Positions 33,530 through 46,352 of a stretch of 64,000 nucleotides of DNA are shown one piece after another (positions within the stretch are counted from its first letter, which is position 1; each line of letters starts with the position of its first letter). Made by a program: the position numbers and the translations under genes. The stretch covers positions 11,948,604 through 12,012,603 of the forward strand of contig NC_051105.1 in the NCBI RefSeq assembly GCF_901709675.1. Direction: 5' to 3'. The notes under the pieces are model-generated. The model was given only the letters and a program-made list of their open reading frames with translations. It did not search any database and had not been told where the DNA came from. This DNA is from Syngnathus acus (lineage: Eukaryota > Chordata > Actinopteri > Syngnathiformes > Syngnathidae).

Positions 33530-33858
33530 AAGTCGTGCAGGAAGGACAGAGTCGAGCAGCTGCTCCTCCACGTTTGGAGGAGCCAGATGAGGTAGCTTGG
33601 GCATCTGATTAGGATGTCTCCTGGACGCCTCCCTGGTGAGGTGTACTGGGTATGTCGCACCAGCAATAGACCTTGGGGACGACCCAGGTCACGCTGAAGA
33701 GACTGTGTCCCAATTGGCCTGGAAACGCCTTGGGATCGCTCCGGAAGAGCTGGAAGGAGCAACTGGGCAGAGAGAAGTTTGGGCTTCCCCGCTGAAGCTG
33801 TTGCCTCCGTGACCTGACCCTGGATAAGCTGTAGATGATGGCTAGATGGACGGAGACA
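33530..33858 (+). pseudogene. Rex3-like/RTE LINE 3' end, relic
   Basis: Broken pieces match the C-terminal part of the Rex3 protein: GEVYWVCRT-like, GRPRSR-like and WPGNALGSLRK in different phases. The tail ends TAGATGATGGCTAGATGGA. It is much more diverged than the two long Rex3 copies. Confidence 0.6.
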
Positions 33859-36021
33859 GAGAACCAGGTCATACATACTATGCAAGTGTGCAAGGAGAGA
33901 CATCATGAAAGGCACATGCAAAGCATCCTGCACCTTGACTTACTCAAGGGAACCTCAACATTCATGAGGAAGCAGACTAGGATCAACAATACGCCGTTTA
34001 ACATTTTGTCCACTGCAGGTCTTTTACTGTGTCCTTTTGGTTCCATAGACCAAGACCATACAGCAACTGACACCCATGAAATGAATTTCTGTTATCAACT
34101 GTTAAATCTGACAATAAATGAAAACCTCTGGTAGTTACCGTTTAAATAAGATGTATGTACAGTATGGAGATTAATGAATTCCCTTTCTGCTTTAATAATG
34201 TCTTCACAACCATTGAGAAATTTGAGCATGGCAGGACAACAGGAGACGGGTCCAGACATTGTCTTGGGCAATCGTAAACCATGACACTAAAGAAGAAGCT
34301 ACTGGTGAATTGGGCCAAGGAACTTTAAGCACATTCTCCTTGAGTGTCACGGGTGTCTGAACATGTTATCATTCGTGCCAAGTTTTTTCAAGATGTGACC
34401 ATGTGCTGTTCAGAGGAGTGGACCTTGACAGTCTGGTCTAAATGGTCTCACAAATGGCAAGCTTGCATGAGAGTGAATTACAGGACATTGTAAAACACAC
34501 ATTCAAACAAGTCAGGGAGTCTGTAAATGAAGGAGGGAAATTGTCAGCCTTATTTGTCATTACCATTCCTATCACCACGGGTTATGAGAAGCACCTTATT
34601 ATAAGCACCTATATGCCATATAGTCAGCCCCCCCCCCACACACACACACACGATTGCCTCACTAACTGAGAAAATCACTTATATTAGTGGATTAGCTGCA
34701 CAAACAAGGGCCCTTCACCTTTAAATGGCATAAGTTGCTGTTGCCCGGGAGGGATATGTTGCAGCATGCAGCATCCATGCTCCCCGCTCCCTTCCCCCTG
34801 CCACTAATATACGTATTTATGTTGAACACTTGAAACGCTGGTGGTAGTCCTGTCCTCCTCTAACGATAACAAGAATATAAAGAGAATCTTTAGGTAGGTG
34901 GTGCTCTCACTTAGAACATTTACACATGCATGCCATTTTTGTGGGGGCACTTTTCACACAGTTTACATGCACTGTCTGCCTCCATAAAGCTAGGTGACGA
35001 CAATGTTCATTTCAGCTTGTTTAGCTTTAACAATGAAATGAAAAATGGCTTGTTGGTACTTACTTATTACTATCTGTAACTGAGCCAAATAGTAATATAT
35101 TGGATAATGATAGGTGGGAAAATGTTACTATATATTAACATTATTTTTGCACAAAAATCTGCCTTTGCTTGCTGTTATAGTGATAAACAAATGCAGAAGG
35201 GGGAGAAAAAAAACCGCACCCTTTACAAATATGTGCCTTAAGGAATTATTTTACACTGATCAAATGTAAAGAATGGAATAAAAGGAATGGATTAAATAAA
35301 TTCTAATGGGTTGATTTAATTCCATAAAAATAAAGTACAAAACAAGGTTTTGGCTGTGCTGGCAAATGTTTTTATATTATTGTTACACGTTTTTAACCAT
35401 CTGTCCTTTTTCTACACCTAATTATCAGGCAAACACTGTGAAGAGGAGGAGGATGCTTTATTGATCATTGATCAAAATCAGGTAAATTTACACTGTTCTG
35501 AGTGGTAGCCAACATTATTATTTGGAGAGTCCCCACTCCCTCACCTCATCTCTTCCCATCCCAAGCACAACATTTAATGTTTAATTAAAGTAACGTTAAA
35601 TTACAGTAAAAAGTTAATAGTAGTAACAAAATAAAAGCAATCCTAATTACAGAACTAATGTAAATAAATACTAAAAATAACTTCCAAGTAAAGAAACTGA
35701 TTTAAAGTGAACATGTATGTGTGCCTTTGACAGAGAATTAAATCAGCATTTTCTGGATCCTGACATGCTGACATTATGACAACTGTTGTGAAATGTCAAA
35801 ATTGATGCTTATGATCGCCACAACTCACCCATTGATGACCCGAGGTAAACGATCAATGAGCTGCAGTTTTGAGAACACTGAAACGGAGATGCGGAAGGCA
35901 ATTCAGAGATTTTGATAAAATATAAGTGTCATATAAAAACCACAACTGTTACTTTTACTATATTATTATTCCCATTATTCCAAAATATGCAAATATTAGC
36001 CTACTACAACAACTGCTATTA
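33859..36021. other. Unique AT-rich DNA
   Basis: No coding gene or known repeat recognised. A C-run plus (CA)n occurs at 34629-34651. Confidence 0.45.
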
Positions 36022-36189
36022 CCGTAATTTTCGGACTATAAGTCGCACCGGAGTATAAGTCGCACCAGCCATAAAATGCCCAAAAAAGTGAAAAAAAACA
36101 TATATATGTATATAAGTCGCTCCTGAGTATAAGTCGCCCCCCCACCCAAACTATGAAAAAAAACGCGACTTATAGTCCGAAAATTACGG
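36022..36189. mobile_element. CCGTATTTTTCGGAC-family MITE, 168 bp
   Basis: Left end CCGTAATTTTCGGACTATAA and right end TTATAGTCCGAAAATTACGG are exact inverted copies, flanked by TA. It has the AAGTCGCACCGGAGTATAAG motif but no internal tandem units. Confidence 0.85.
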
Positions 36190-36277
36190 TACTACAGTAC
36201 ACAGGGATGAGAATGGCAAATGTGAAAAAACACTGAAAAGTAGCCAGGCCCCCCAGACCCCCGGTAATCCCTTGTTA

Positions 36278-37218
36278 CAGTGCGGTTCATTTATCGAAGT
36301 TTCACTACATCACAGATTTTTTTTCCCAATTAAAAAAAATTTAAGAATCAAAATAAAACTTCTAAACTGAGGAATTATGGCACAAAACTTGCCCACACGC
36401 CAGCAGAAGGCAAGGAGTGCCCACACAATTGCAGTGCGTACACTTGTGCCTTTTTATGAAAAAACTGTTATAATAATAAGAGTTCTAAAAACATATTTAC
36501 AGTGTTGTACCTTGTTATAGAAAAATTGTTATGCTAATAAAAGAGTTCTAAAAACATATTTACAGTATGTACACTTGTACCGTGTTATAAAAAAATTATA
36601 GTAATAAAAGTTGTTCTAAAAACAGTAAGAATTCCCCACGTTATTTATGTTATTCAGCCGTGCTTTTATTTGAGATGGGGTGATTTATTTTGAAGGCCGT
36701 TTTCAGGCGATGCCACTTCCTGTTTTACGTTCGCGTAGATATGTCGGTTACAGTGGTACAGGAGTCATTGACGATGTAAGTGGGTCTCCTAACAAGAGAA
36801 ATGAACGATCACATGTGTCTAACCTTTAGGACAATGTAGTATTGCTCCAAATGTTCGTTTAAATTCCTTTAGAGGTCCGTTTTCGCGTGTTAGCACGATC
36901 GCGAATTAGCATCGTTCCGCTAACTCGTTAGCCTGCCCAGTACTTCTTGTTAACATGTTACACGCACACACGTATAATATTTATATTTTCAATATATATA
37001 CAAAGATTTCTGTATGTTATTTATACTATTAATGTATTATTTACATGTTTGAAACAATTATTTAATGTTCTAATAATAAAATATGCACTTAAATGGTTTC
37101 ATATACATTTATTGACACAAAAAAAAACTACGGATGAGAGGGTGACCGTACTTCGCGGATTTCACTTATCGCGGGTCGTTTTTGGAACCAATTATCCGCG
37201 ATAAACGAGGGATTACTG
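36278..37218. mobile_element. CAGT...TTTATCG pogo/Tigger-like MITE
   Basis: Left CAGTGCGGTTCATTTATCGA. Right end, read inverted, CAGTAATCCCTCGTTTATCG. TA on both sides. Inside are two or three TTCTAAAAACATATTTACAG repeats (36483-36620). No transposase. Confidence 0.6.
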
Positions 37219-37250
37219 TATGTGTGTGTATATATATACATATATATATA

Positions 37251-38400
37251 CCGTATTTTTCGGACTAAAAGTCACTCCAGAGTACAAGTTGCATCAGCCA
37301 TAAAATGCACCATAAAGGGGAAAAAAACATATATACTAAGTCGCACCGGATTTTGGGGGACATTTATTTGACAAAATCCAATACCAAGAACAGACATGAA
37401 CCAGCAACAACAGGCTAAACGATACGACATAAAAACAAACGAGGAGCTGAGAACGGGCCTGACGTAATATTAACAGTGATTCAAATAACTATAACATGAA
37501 GAACACGTTTATCAAACTATCTGTGTCACTCCAAATCATTAAATCCATCGAATTATTCGTCCTTTGTGTAAACAACACTGTGTGTGCGGCGCACCGCTGA
37601 CGTCGGACTCGTCATCAGTTGCAGTTCAAATTATTCCACAGGCCCATATAACTAGATATAAACTATATATCAAATAACAATAATATAAACAACAATTTTA
37701 TCCAACCATCCGTGTCACTCCAAATCATTAAATCCATCGAAATCTTCGTCCTCTGTGTCACTTAAAAAAAAAAAAAGCTGTTGACTCCGGAACTCCATGT
37801 GCTGCTGACGTCAGACTCATCGTTAGTTGCGGCTCCGATTATTCCATAGATCTATGTATATAACTATATTGTAGCGTTACCAAAGTACCAGGCAAGACGT
37901 GGGTTTGGTAACCGGCTCTTTATTTCACAAAACAAGAGCTCAAATATGTGTGTGTGCTCCAAGCAAGCGCACTGGATCGCTTTTCCCGTCCCCCAACCCC
38001 CTGCTGCCTTCACGGCCTTGCTAGACAATCGGAAACTACTGAAGTCTAACAACATAGCCGTTGCTACTCTAAATAAACTATATATCAAATAACTATAACA
38101 TAAATAACAACTTTATTGAACCATCTGTGTCACTCTAAATCATTAAATCTCCTGACTCCGGAAGTTAGTGAATGGAACTCAGTCAGTGAGGCTCCAATTA
38201 TTCCACAGCCATAGTGCGCCCTCGTGCATTTTAAAGTGAAAATAACATGTGAAGTGATCAACTATATGAGTAAGTAAGTGATGTGTTCATGATCAAGTAA
38301 AAATTTGTGAATAATTTCACATATAAGTGGCTCCTGAGTATAAGTCGCCCCCCCACCCAAACTATGAAAAAAAACGTGACTTATAGTCCGAAAAATACGG
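37251..38400. mobile_element. CCGTATTTTTCGGAC-family TIR element, complete copy
   Basis: Left CCGTATTTTTCGGACTAAAA, right (inverted) CCGTATTTTTCGGACTATAA, both flanked by TA within (TA)n tracts. The interior has tandem units of about 175-190 bp (near 37513, 37702 and a third interrupted one) with TGACGTC sites at 37598 and 37806. About 210 bp of foreign-looking DNA (TGTAGCGTTACC... about 37870-38075) sits in the third unit. Confidence 0.75.
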
Positions 38401-38428
38401 TATATATACGTATATATATATATATATA

Positions 38429-39655
38429 CAGTGGCGCCTCGGTTTTCAAACACAATCCTTTCCAGAAGGCTGTTCGAGAAGTGAATCGTTCGAACTCCCA
38501 ATCATATTGTCCCATCACAAATAATGGAATGAAAATTAATCCGTTCCAAGCCAAAAAAAACCTGCCTTTTTTAAGCATTTTTTCATTTGCGCATTTTTGT
38601 CCAATCGCGCAACTGCAGCGCACCGCCGAACGCGCAACCGTAGCGCGTTGCCGACCGCGCAACTGCACCGCGCTGCTCGCATTATTGTGACAGGGCCGTC
38701 ATTGAAATTTTGAAAATATTTATAAAGTCCTGATGTACTTTCCAAAATTTAAGTGGACATCAGTGCGTAGGGAGCTTAATTTTGTCTGATAGCGCAACTG
38801 CAGCGCACCGCTGAACGCGCAACCGTAGCCCGCCGCCGCCCGCGCAACTGCACCGCGCTGGTCGCATTATTGTGATGGAGCGGTCGCTAAAATTTTGAAA
38901 ATATTTTTAAAGTCCTAATGTACTTTCCAAAATTTAAGTGGACCGCAGTGCGCAGGGAGCTTAATTTGGTCCGATCGCGCAACCGCAGCGCACCGGGCGC
39001 TCAGTGTCGCGTTGCTGTAGGAGCGTCTTTGTGTTTTAGGATGGCTTTACTGCTCCCACTTGCTTCCTTTAGAGCAGTGGTTCTTAACCTTGTTGGAGGT
39101 ACCGAACCCCACCAGTTTCATAAGCGCATTCACCGAACCCCTCTTTTGTGAATTTTTTTGGTTTTTTTTTTTTCAAGCCAGAAATGTTTTTATTGGTGCA
39201 CAAAATGAGCCGTGCATAAACATCACCTTGTTCAAAGAATAACACCAACACAATGCATGAATTCACAACAAATGACATACCAGCAAATCAGTGTGACTTC
39301 TGCTTTTGCCTTTGCGAGACCAGTTCAGATATGCGGATATATAAATCAGGTGTGTTCGGACCTCTGCAGTGGAGGCTCTGCCGAACCCCTGAAACCGACT
39401 CACCGAACCCCCAGGGTTCGACCGAACCCAGGTTAAGAACCACTGCTTTAGAGGCATGATTAGAGTTGATGCAATCCTCAAGTAACGAGAACGTAATAAC
39501 GAACGGAGTCAGTTGGCATGTGGGTCCTCTCGGCTCATCTCGCGAGGTTCGACAACCGAATTTCGTCCGACATCCGAAGCAAGAAATTCTCGAATTTTTT
39601 GTCCGAATACCGATTTGTTCGAGAACCGGGATGTTCGAAAACCGAGGCTCCACTG
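38429..39655. mobile_element. CAGTGG...CCTCGG pogo/Tigger-like MITE, copy 2, complete
   Basis: Left CAGTGGCGCCTCGGTTTTC and right (inverted) CAGTGGAGCCTCGGTTTTCG, flanked by TA. Tandem units with exact 185-bp spacing at 38599, 38784 and 38969, as in copy 1. A hAT MITE is inserted at 39075. Confidence 0.75.
39075..39445. mobile_element. hAT-type MITE, 8-bp target duplication
   Basis: Ends CAGTGGTTCTTAACCT and GGTTAAGAACCACTG are inverted repeats. Exact duplication CTTTAGAG at 39067-39074 and 39446-39453. The interior has ACCGAACCCC repeats at both ends. Confidence 0.92.
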
Positions 39656-39693
39656 TATATATATATATATATATACGTATATATAGATATATA

Positions 39694-41230
39694 CACTGCT
39701 CAAAAAAATTAAATGAACACTTTGAAAACACATCAGATTTCAATGGTGAAATTGTTTTGGGAGGGATATCTATACTGATATGGACAGTTTAATGTCTCAG
39801 GAACAAAAGGATGCCACATCTTTTGATGGAAATAAAAGTTTTCAGCCTACAGAAGGCTCAGTATATACACACCCCAAAAATCAAAGTGAAAAAATGATAT
39901 GGCAGGCTTGTCCATTTTGCCCATATTCAATTTCTGCAACTCAAAATTCTTTTCGATATCTTGTGTGGCCCCCACGAGCTTGTATGCCTACTTGACAACG
40001 TTGCGGCATGCTCCTAATGAGACAACAGATGGTGTCTTGTGAGATGTCCTCCCAGATCTGTCTAAGGGCATCAGTAAGCTCCTGTAAAGTCTGAGGAGCA
40101 ACCTGGCGGCGTATGATGGACTGAAACATTATGTCCCAGAGGTGTTCTATCGGGTTTAGATCAGGTGATCGTGAGGGCCATTAAATTGTGTCAATTCCTT
40201 CATCCTCCAGATACTGTCTGCATACTCTTGCCACGTGAGGCCGGGCATTGTTGTGGATCAGGAGGAACCCAGAACCTACTGCACCAGCGTAGGGTCTGAC
40301 CATGGGTGCAAGGATTTCATCCCGATACCTAATGGCAGTCAGACTGCCGTTCTCTAGTCTGTAGAGGTCTGTTCGTCCCTCCATGGAAATGCCTCCCCAG
40401 ACCATCACTGACCCACCACCGAACCGGTCATGCTGAATGATGTTGCAGGCAGCATAGCGCTCTCCTTGGCTTCTCCAAACCCTTTCACGTCTATCACAGG
40501 TGCTCAGGGTAAACCTGCTCTCATCTGTGAAAAGCACATGCGCCAGTCGAGCTCCACGGTGCTGAGCAATGAGCACAGGGCACACTACAGGACGTCGTGC
40601 CCTGAGGCCACCCTCGTGAAGTCTGTTTCTGACTGTTTGGGCAGAGACATTCACACCAGTAGCCTGCTGAAGGTCATTCTGTAGGGCTCGGGCAGTGCTC
40701 AACCTGTTCCTCCTTGCACAAAGCAGCAGATATCGGCCCTGCTGATGGAATGAGGACCATCTACGGCCCTGTCCAGCTCTCCTAGAGTAACTGCCTGTCT
40801 CCTGGAATCTCCTCCATGCTCTGCATATTGTCCTGGGAGACACATCAAATCTTCTTGCAACAGCACGCATGGATGTGCCATCCTGGAGGAGTTGGACAAT
40901 CTGCGCAACTTCAGGAGGGTTAAGAAATCGCCTCATGCTCCCAGTCGTGATATTGACTCCATCTAAAGCCAACACTTGTGGAAAAATAGTTAACAAAGAT
41001 CAAGAGGGAGGAACTTGAAATGGCCTCCACCTGCAAAACCAGTCCTGTTTTGGGGACCATCTCGTTGTTGCCCCTCTAGTGCACCTGTTGTTAATTCCAT
41101 CAACACCAATGCAGCTGAAACTGATTAACAACCCCTTCTGCCACGTACCTGACCAAAACCTGATCGGAAAAGTCTGATTGAATTCATGCCATACCCTGAT
41201 AAAAAACTGTTCCTTTAATTTTTTTGAGCA

Positions 41231-41233
<3 letters not shown>
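39694..41233 (-). mobile_element. Tc1-like transposon, full length
   Basis: Left CACTGCTCAAAAAAATTAAA and right TTTAATTTTTTTGAGCAGTG are perfect inverted ends. Length 1540 bp, normal for Tc1. It sits in a (TA)n tract. Confidence 0.93.
39941..40936 (-). pseudogene. Tc1-like transposase with one in-frame stop
   Basis: The frame starts [20 protein letters not shown] at 40936, with a paired-like helix-turn-helix ([20 protein letters not shown]) and a second HTH ([10 protein letters not shown]...[10 protein letters not shown]). The catalytic region has FTDESRF (first Asp), VMVWGGIS, and SPDLNPIEHLW (Glu). The block normally holding QDNARPH reads HNNARPH, so the second catalytic Asp is lost. A single TAA at 40181-40183 interrupts the frame, which then continues without shift to 39941. 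I chose the MRRFL start because family members begin there. Confidence 0.88.
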
Positions 41234-41298
<65 letters not shown>

Positions 41299-41429
41299 CT
41301 CCTGAGTATAAGTCGCCCCCCCACCCAAACTATGAAAAAAAACGTGACTTATAGTCCGAAAAATACAATATATACGTATATATATATATACGTATATATA
41401 TATATACGTATATATATATATATATATAC

Positions 41430-41497
<68 letters not shown>

Positions 41498-41498
41498 G

Positions 41499-41538
<40 letters not shown>

Positions 41539-41575
41539 CTGGTGTGAATGTATATGTATATACATATATAAATAA
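41234..41575. repeat. (TA)n tract with TACG interruptions, holding a MITE fragment
   Basis: TA repeats surround the right-hand half of a CCGTATTTTTCGGAC-family element (41297-41367: CGCTCCTGAGTATAAGTCGC through CCGAAAAATACA). All reading frames here are repeat artefacts. Confidence 0.9.
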
Positions 41576-42840
41576 AGTTCAATCAATCAAGCCGATTTCC
41601 GTACTCACATCTTAACTAATTTTGCCTTGAGATGTGCCAAAAAATGCCGTCGCGGCGGGCGGGCGAATGCTCGCGAGTCGCCGAGGCTAACGTTTCCCGG
41701 CAGCTTCCATTACCCCCTATATATAAAAAAAAAAATTCTCAACGGATTTACACGATTCGATACTTTCGACGGAAAAAAACACGGAAATTCGCGGATCCGC
41801 GGAAAATTCTCATCCCTGAGTACAACATTATAAATGTCTGATTCTGATTCTGTTGATCAGAGCTCACTGATGGAACATTATGATTTTCCAAGAATGTTGT
41901 AAAAGTGACCATTTGAGAATGTTTCCTAGTTGTGAGAGATTAACATGATCAGTACCTGACAGGGGCATTTGGCATCTTGACACCCGAGGCCACAGTTCGA
42001 TGATCGGCTTAATGCCGCAGATTTGAGGCCGCATCAACTTTTTTTTTTTAACATAATTGTAGGTCTAGTAATCAAATCATATTCAATGGGTTACACCTCA
42101 CCGTGCAGGATACTGACATGTCTTGTCGCCATCTTCCTGCTACGGATCACCAAAGGTGACAAACATAGCAAATTTGCTGGATCAAAGACTACAGTGTGTG
42201 TAACAAATACAATGCACTTACTTCAGCACTTTTGAGAATACGAGAAGTCGTTTATGATAACATTTTGCTTGTGGTAGACTTGCGACTTGTGTTCTCTGTG
42301 GCACCGTAGTGCACGTGCTTCAAAATGCATGTGCTTAAGTCATTGCGTTCTATTCGTGTATCACTGCACGTCTGATGCCAGAAAATAATGCACATTGTCC
42401 CTTTATTTAAAGAAATTGACAGTATTGTTGTGATTATTAATGTACACAAACAGTCATCTTTCATTAAATCATTACTGCTGAGAGTAATGGAAATACTTGG
42501 ATCAAAGCATTCAAGAATTTTGTCGGCCAAGCTACACTGTTGAAGATAAATGTATTGTTTTGTTTTGTTTTAAGAATTTCAATTGAAGATGAGTCATGGG
42601 CTATAATGGTCTTACAGAGGGCCCTTTTGCAGATGATATGAGTATCTTTCAAGTCTAGTCAAATTTATTTGGATAGCCCTTACACACCAAAGAGTATTGA
42701 GAGCTTTACAAGCCCACAGTTGATAAATCCCATGAAAACATAAACATATGGGGTTTCCAGGCAGTTATTCTTTCATTTCCAATGTGAATTGGAAGGTCAT
42801 TACTCATTTTGGGGGGTTTATATGTTTTTGTCTTGAATCG
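41576..42840. other. Unique DNA
   Basis: No gene or repeat family recognised. Confidence 0.45.
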
Positions 42841-43035
42841 CTGATTTGTGTGCGGGCATCGTGGGATCAATTCCCACTCAGTGAAGGTATGGGTGTGGGT
42901 GTGAATGGTTGTTTGTCTCTATATGTGCCCTACACCTGGGTGGTGACCGCTTCAGAGTGTAGTCTGCTGGATGTCAGCTGGGATAGGCTCCAGCACCCAC
43001 CACGATCTTGAACAGGAAAGCGGTGTTGTAAATGT
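42841..43035 (+). mobile_element. V-SINE remnant (3' half)
   Basis: GGGTGTGAATGGTTGTTTGT, GGTGACCGCTTCAGAGTGTA and GCTGGGATAGGCTCCAGCAC mark the V-SINE 3' region. The head and core are lost or too diverged. Confidence 0.65.
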
Positions 43036-43754
43036 ATGGAAGCTTTTGTCCTTCCGACAAATCTCAATCGATATTTGCTCGTAAAAATCTACCTGTGCCA
43101 GTCACATATTCGTCAATTTCAGCAGGATAACAGAACAATGTAAAATAGTGTGTTGAGATGATGCAGGGCAATGTGTCACAGAAGGGCCCAATAGCTTGAA
43201 ATTTAGCAACATTATCATTTGATTGACGTTTTGTGAAAACAGTTTTAGCTGCTGACCTGTAATCGACAGATAGGAAGTCTAAAGTGATGATTAGGAAGTA
43301 GTAAGATAAGCTATAAAGGTACTTGAAATAACTGTTAATCAATAAAACAAATAGTAAAACTAATGAAACTGTTAAAAATGCTTGATTTCTTTTTTTTAAG
43401 AGTTGTGTGGGGTATATTGATGATAACAACCTTTTATGATATGAAAACTCCTTATGTGCACTGAGCCCAAAATAATAATCCTTGCCTTTGTAACATCAGT
43501 TAGTATCATCGCAAAAGGAGGTTGAGGAGTAACTAAACCTAGGGCCCAATTGATTAATTAATTAATAGTGGCAAAAACAACAACATTTTAGCCTCACTTA
43601 TCTTCATAACGAATAGGTTTCTTTCTTTTAGATATTGGACAATAAATCATGAATATATAAACAGCACGCCTTCTTATCCCAAGGTTATCCATCAGGTAGA
43701 GTATTAAAACAACACGCTCAAAAGAGTAAGGCAAATACCAACTGGGTGCACCAC
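43036..43754. other. Unique AT-rich DNA
   Basis: No gene or repeat family recognised. Confidence 0.45.
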
Positions 43755-44010
43755 GTAATGAGGTGACATCATAAGTGGAGTGGTTCCTCAAGTACCAGTG
43801 AGGGTCCACAGTGATATCGATGGAGTTTTTGATCTGGGCCATGATCAGCTTCTCAAAGCACTTCATGACTATCAGAGTTACGCCGACCTGTCACTGTGAA
43901 GGTCTTGGGTGTGGGGAGGATGCAGGCACTCTTTAGGCAGGTAGGGGTAGACACGAGTTGGAGTGAGGTGTTGAAAATCTTTGTTAGCACCTTTGTCGGC
44001 TGGTGGGATG
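43755..44010 (-). pseudogene. CR1/L2-group LINE reverse-transcriptase relic
   Basis: The minus strand reads MKCFEKLIMAQIKNSI followed by DPHWYLRNHSTYDVT (the RT block before motif A). Upstream is a broken version of the ILPTPK region (normally a P-x-PK followed by RP-ALT). Short, with frame changes. It has decayed more than the Rex1 copy. Confidence 0.6.
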
Positions 44011-45759
44011 ATTATTAGATATTATTAGAGGATTGTCTATAACGCCAACGCAGATGCAACAGTTGCTACCGATCCTACCGGTGTTGGGAAACCATGCAAT
44101 ACATCTTGGTCTGTTCATCAGGGACAGTAATGGGTAAAAATATAGGACACAACTGGCTTTGTGTTTTCACAATCTTTTCAGACTATTTATTAACATAGTA
44201 AAACAGTGTGTATTTAAATAGATGCTGTTGCAGGATTATACCAAAGGTACCAAGCAGAGTTGTAAAAAACATAAAGTAGCAAACGAGCACAGAAAGAACC
44301 CATGCCTTTTATGGTCATATTTCATGGTCAATCCATGAATACACTTTAATTAATGCAGGGTTAGTACAGAATATAGAATTGTAAAACAACAAATGTAATG
44401 GTAACTTTAAACCATTAAAATGTTAGATGTGTCTACAACTATATGAATAAAATGTATCCTTTCAGAAAGCACACTTTAGAATAAGATGAGAGTGAAAATA
44501 ATTTAAGCTATTAAGTTGAATGTCATGGTGAATAAATCTATTGAAAGATGATAAACCCACTTATTAAGATAAAATAAAGTTCTCAACTCTTTTGACATTA
44601 TGTCTTAAAATCAACTAGTGTCAACTTGTTAAAATAGAACTCAAGCTCTTGGAACACCTGACTTTACACCCACTGAATCTAATCACGGCTTGGTGCTCAA
44701 GGACCAGGCCAATGTATCCGTACCTCAGCTGATATGTATATAGTCAAGAAAAGGAAGTGGCTGAGATAACTGAGGCATTTCTCGGTTGGACAGGCGTGAG
44801 GTAAGGCACCAGGAATCTCTCCCAATGCATTACCTCAGTCTGCAGGCCTACAAATGGTTGCGGTGACAGTCTAAAAAAGAGAACAAGCTAACTCCCTGAA
44901 GGTGCTACCTATTTTAGGCACTTGGCTCTGGTTTGTCGTCATTATGATTATCTGCTGCGGTTGGAGAAAACACTGTGAGTCATGATTCAACTTTATGAGG
45001 TTGGATAACTTGGCATATAATTAAAGGCTGTGTCTGCTCTTGTTGAAACAAAGAGCTTGTCAATTGGCAGTCTTACAAGGCTAAAAAGGATTTGTTTGGG
45101 GAGGTGTGTTGCCAGCTAACAGACATTCTATTCAACATCAGCAGTAACTTGTGTATCCTTGGCAAGGCTACATGGAATGTCCAAAATTCATCTGAAAAGT
45201 CAACAACAGTATTTACAAGATATTAAAGTCCATTTTGTAATTGCCACATTTGGGGTCCATTCTTTGCAATGGTTCAGCAGCAGTACAGATCCTGTCCTCC
45301 CAGATGAAAAAAGTGTTGGTGGAAGAAAGACTTGAGTGGGTGGAGTAGCTTCAGATCGTATCTCAGCTTGTGCTTCATCTGAGCCATTAGGGACAATTAA
45401 AAACCATGGGTGGCACATTCACTTGTCCTAAGCCAAGGGTGGCAAGGATTAATTTTGATCTTTGCGATAAACACAAAACCTCGTCACTCCAAAAAGCCTG
45501 TTGAATCCACTGATGTCAATCTTATAATGCTTTTTGTGCCCAACGCTGTATCTCAGTTACATGCTACTAAAATGAACAGGATTGTGGTTATATCACTCCA
45601 TTCTTTAAATGCCCTGTGCATGCAGATCTACATGAAATTGGCCTATGTGGCAGCCAACAGATGTTAGTATTTCACCCTACCTGTTCATCATCCTGACATA
45701 CAAGGTATTTGCTTTGTTTGTTTTGCTTTTGCTTTTTTAAAAATATTTCTTGGCAGATA
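44011..45759. other. Unique DNA
   Basis: No gene or named repeat recognised. Confidence 0.45.
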
Positions 45760-46352
45760 CACCTAAATCTTGATTTTATGCGGGCTTTGCAGTCAATAAT
45801 TAGGGAATGGCGTTAACCCCAAAAGTGCGTCGTGGAAAGTCTTGTTTTTTTTTAGAATGGCATGTTTTCAGGCAGCCGAAGGGGTCCTTTATTACATTAA
45901 TCTAGGTCTGCCATGTTATTGGGCAACCGAGAGGGTCTGTTTGCTCCACACACATCGAATTCTGTTTACGTTTTACGAAAAGAGAAGCAATACGCAAATG
46001 ACAATATCAGGCAGATTGGGTAAGTCATTTTGATGCTATGTGAATTGGATGGAAGAGAGAATAAAACAGCCACTTATTCTACGACTGTGTCTGGCCATGC
46101 TCTTTGACTTGTGAGTGACTTTGTGGATGAGGTGCTTCTGCAAACTTTCTGAATCAAAAACAATCTTAGCTATTTGTAACACTGTAATAAAGCAGTCATA
46201 AAGATCAAACAAACTTATTATCTAACACCTTTAAATTGGTCATGAAATTCATCGAATCATGGCGCTAAGGTTAACGCGCGAGTCATTTAGCTTTTGTACG
46301 GTCCTTATATCATCCATTCAAAATTCTACTTGAAAATGTCGAGATTTAGGTG
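45760..46352. mobile_element. CACCTAAATCT-family TIR element, copy 1, TA target site
   Basis: Left CACCTAAATCTTGATTTTAT and right end (inverted) CACCTAAATCTCGACATTTT share an 11-bp core, both flanked by TA. The segment 45975-46340 is clearly similar to 54822-55200 in the inhbb intron, in the same orientation. No protein. I do not recognise the family. Confidence 0.6.

Noticed and set aside
41215-41586. Frames of up to 123 codons rich in Tyr-Ile
   Set aside because: They are translations of (TA)n tracts.
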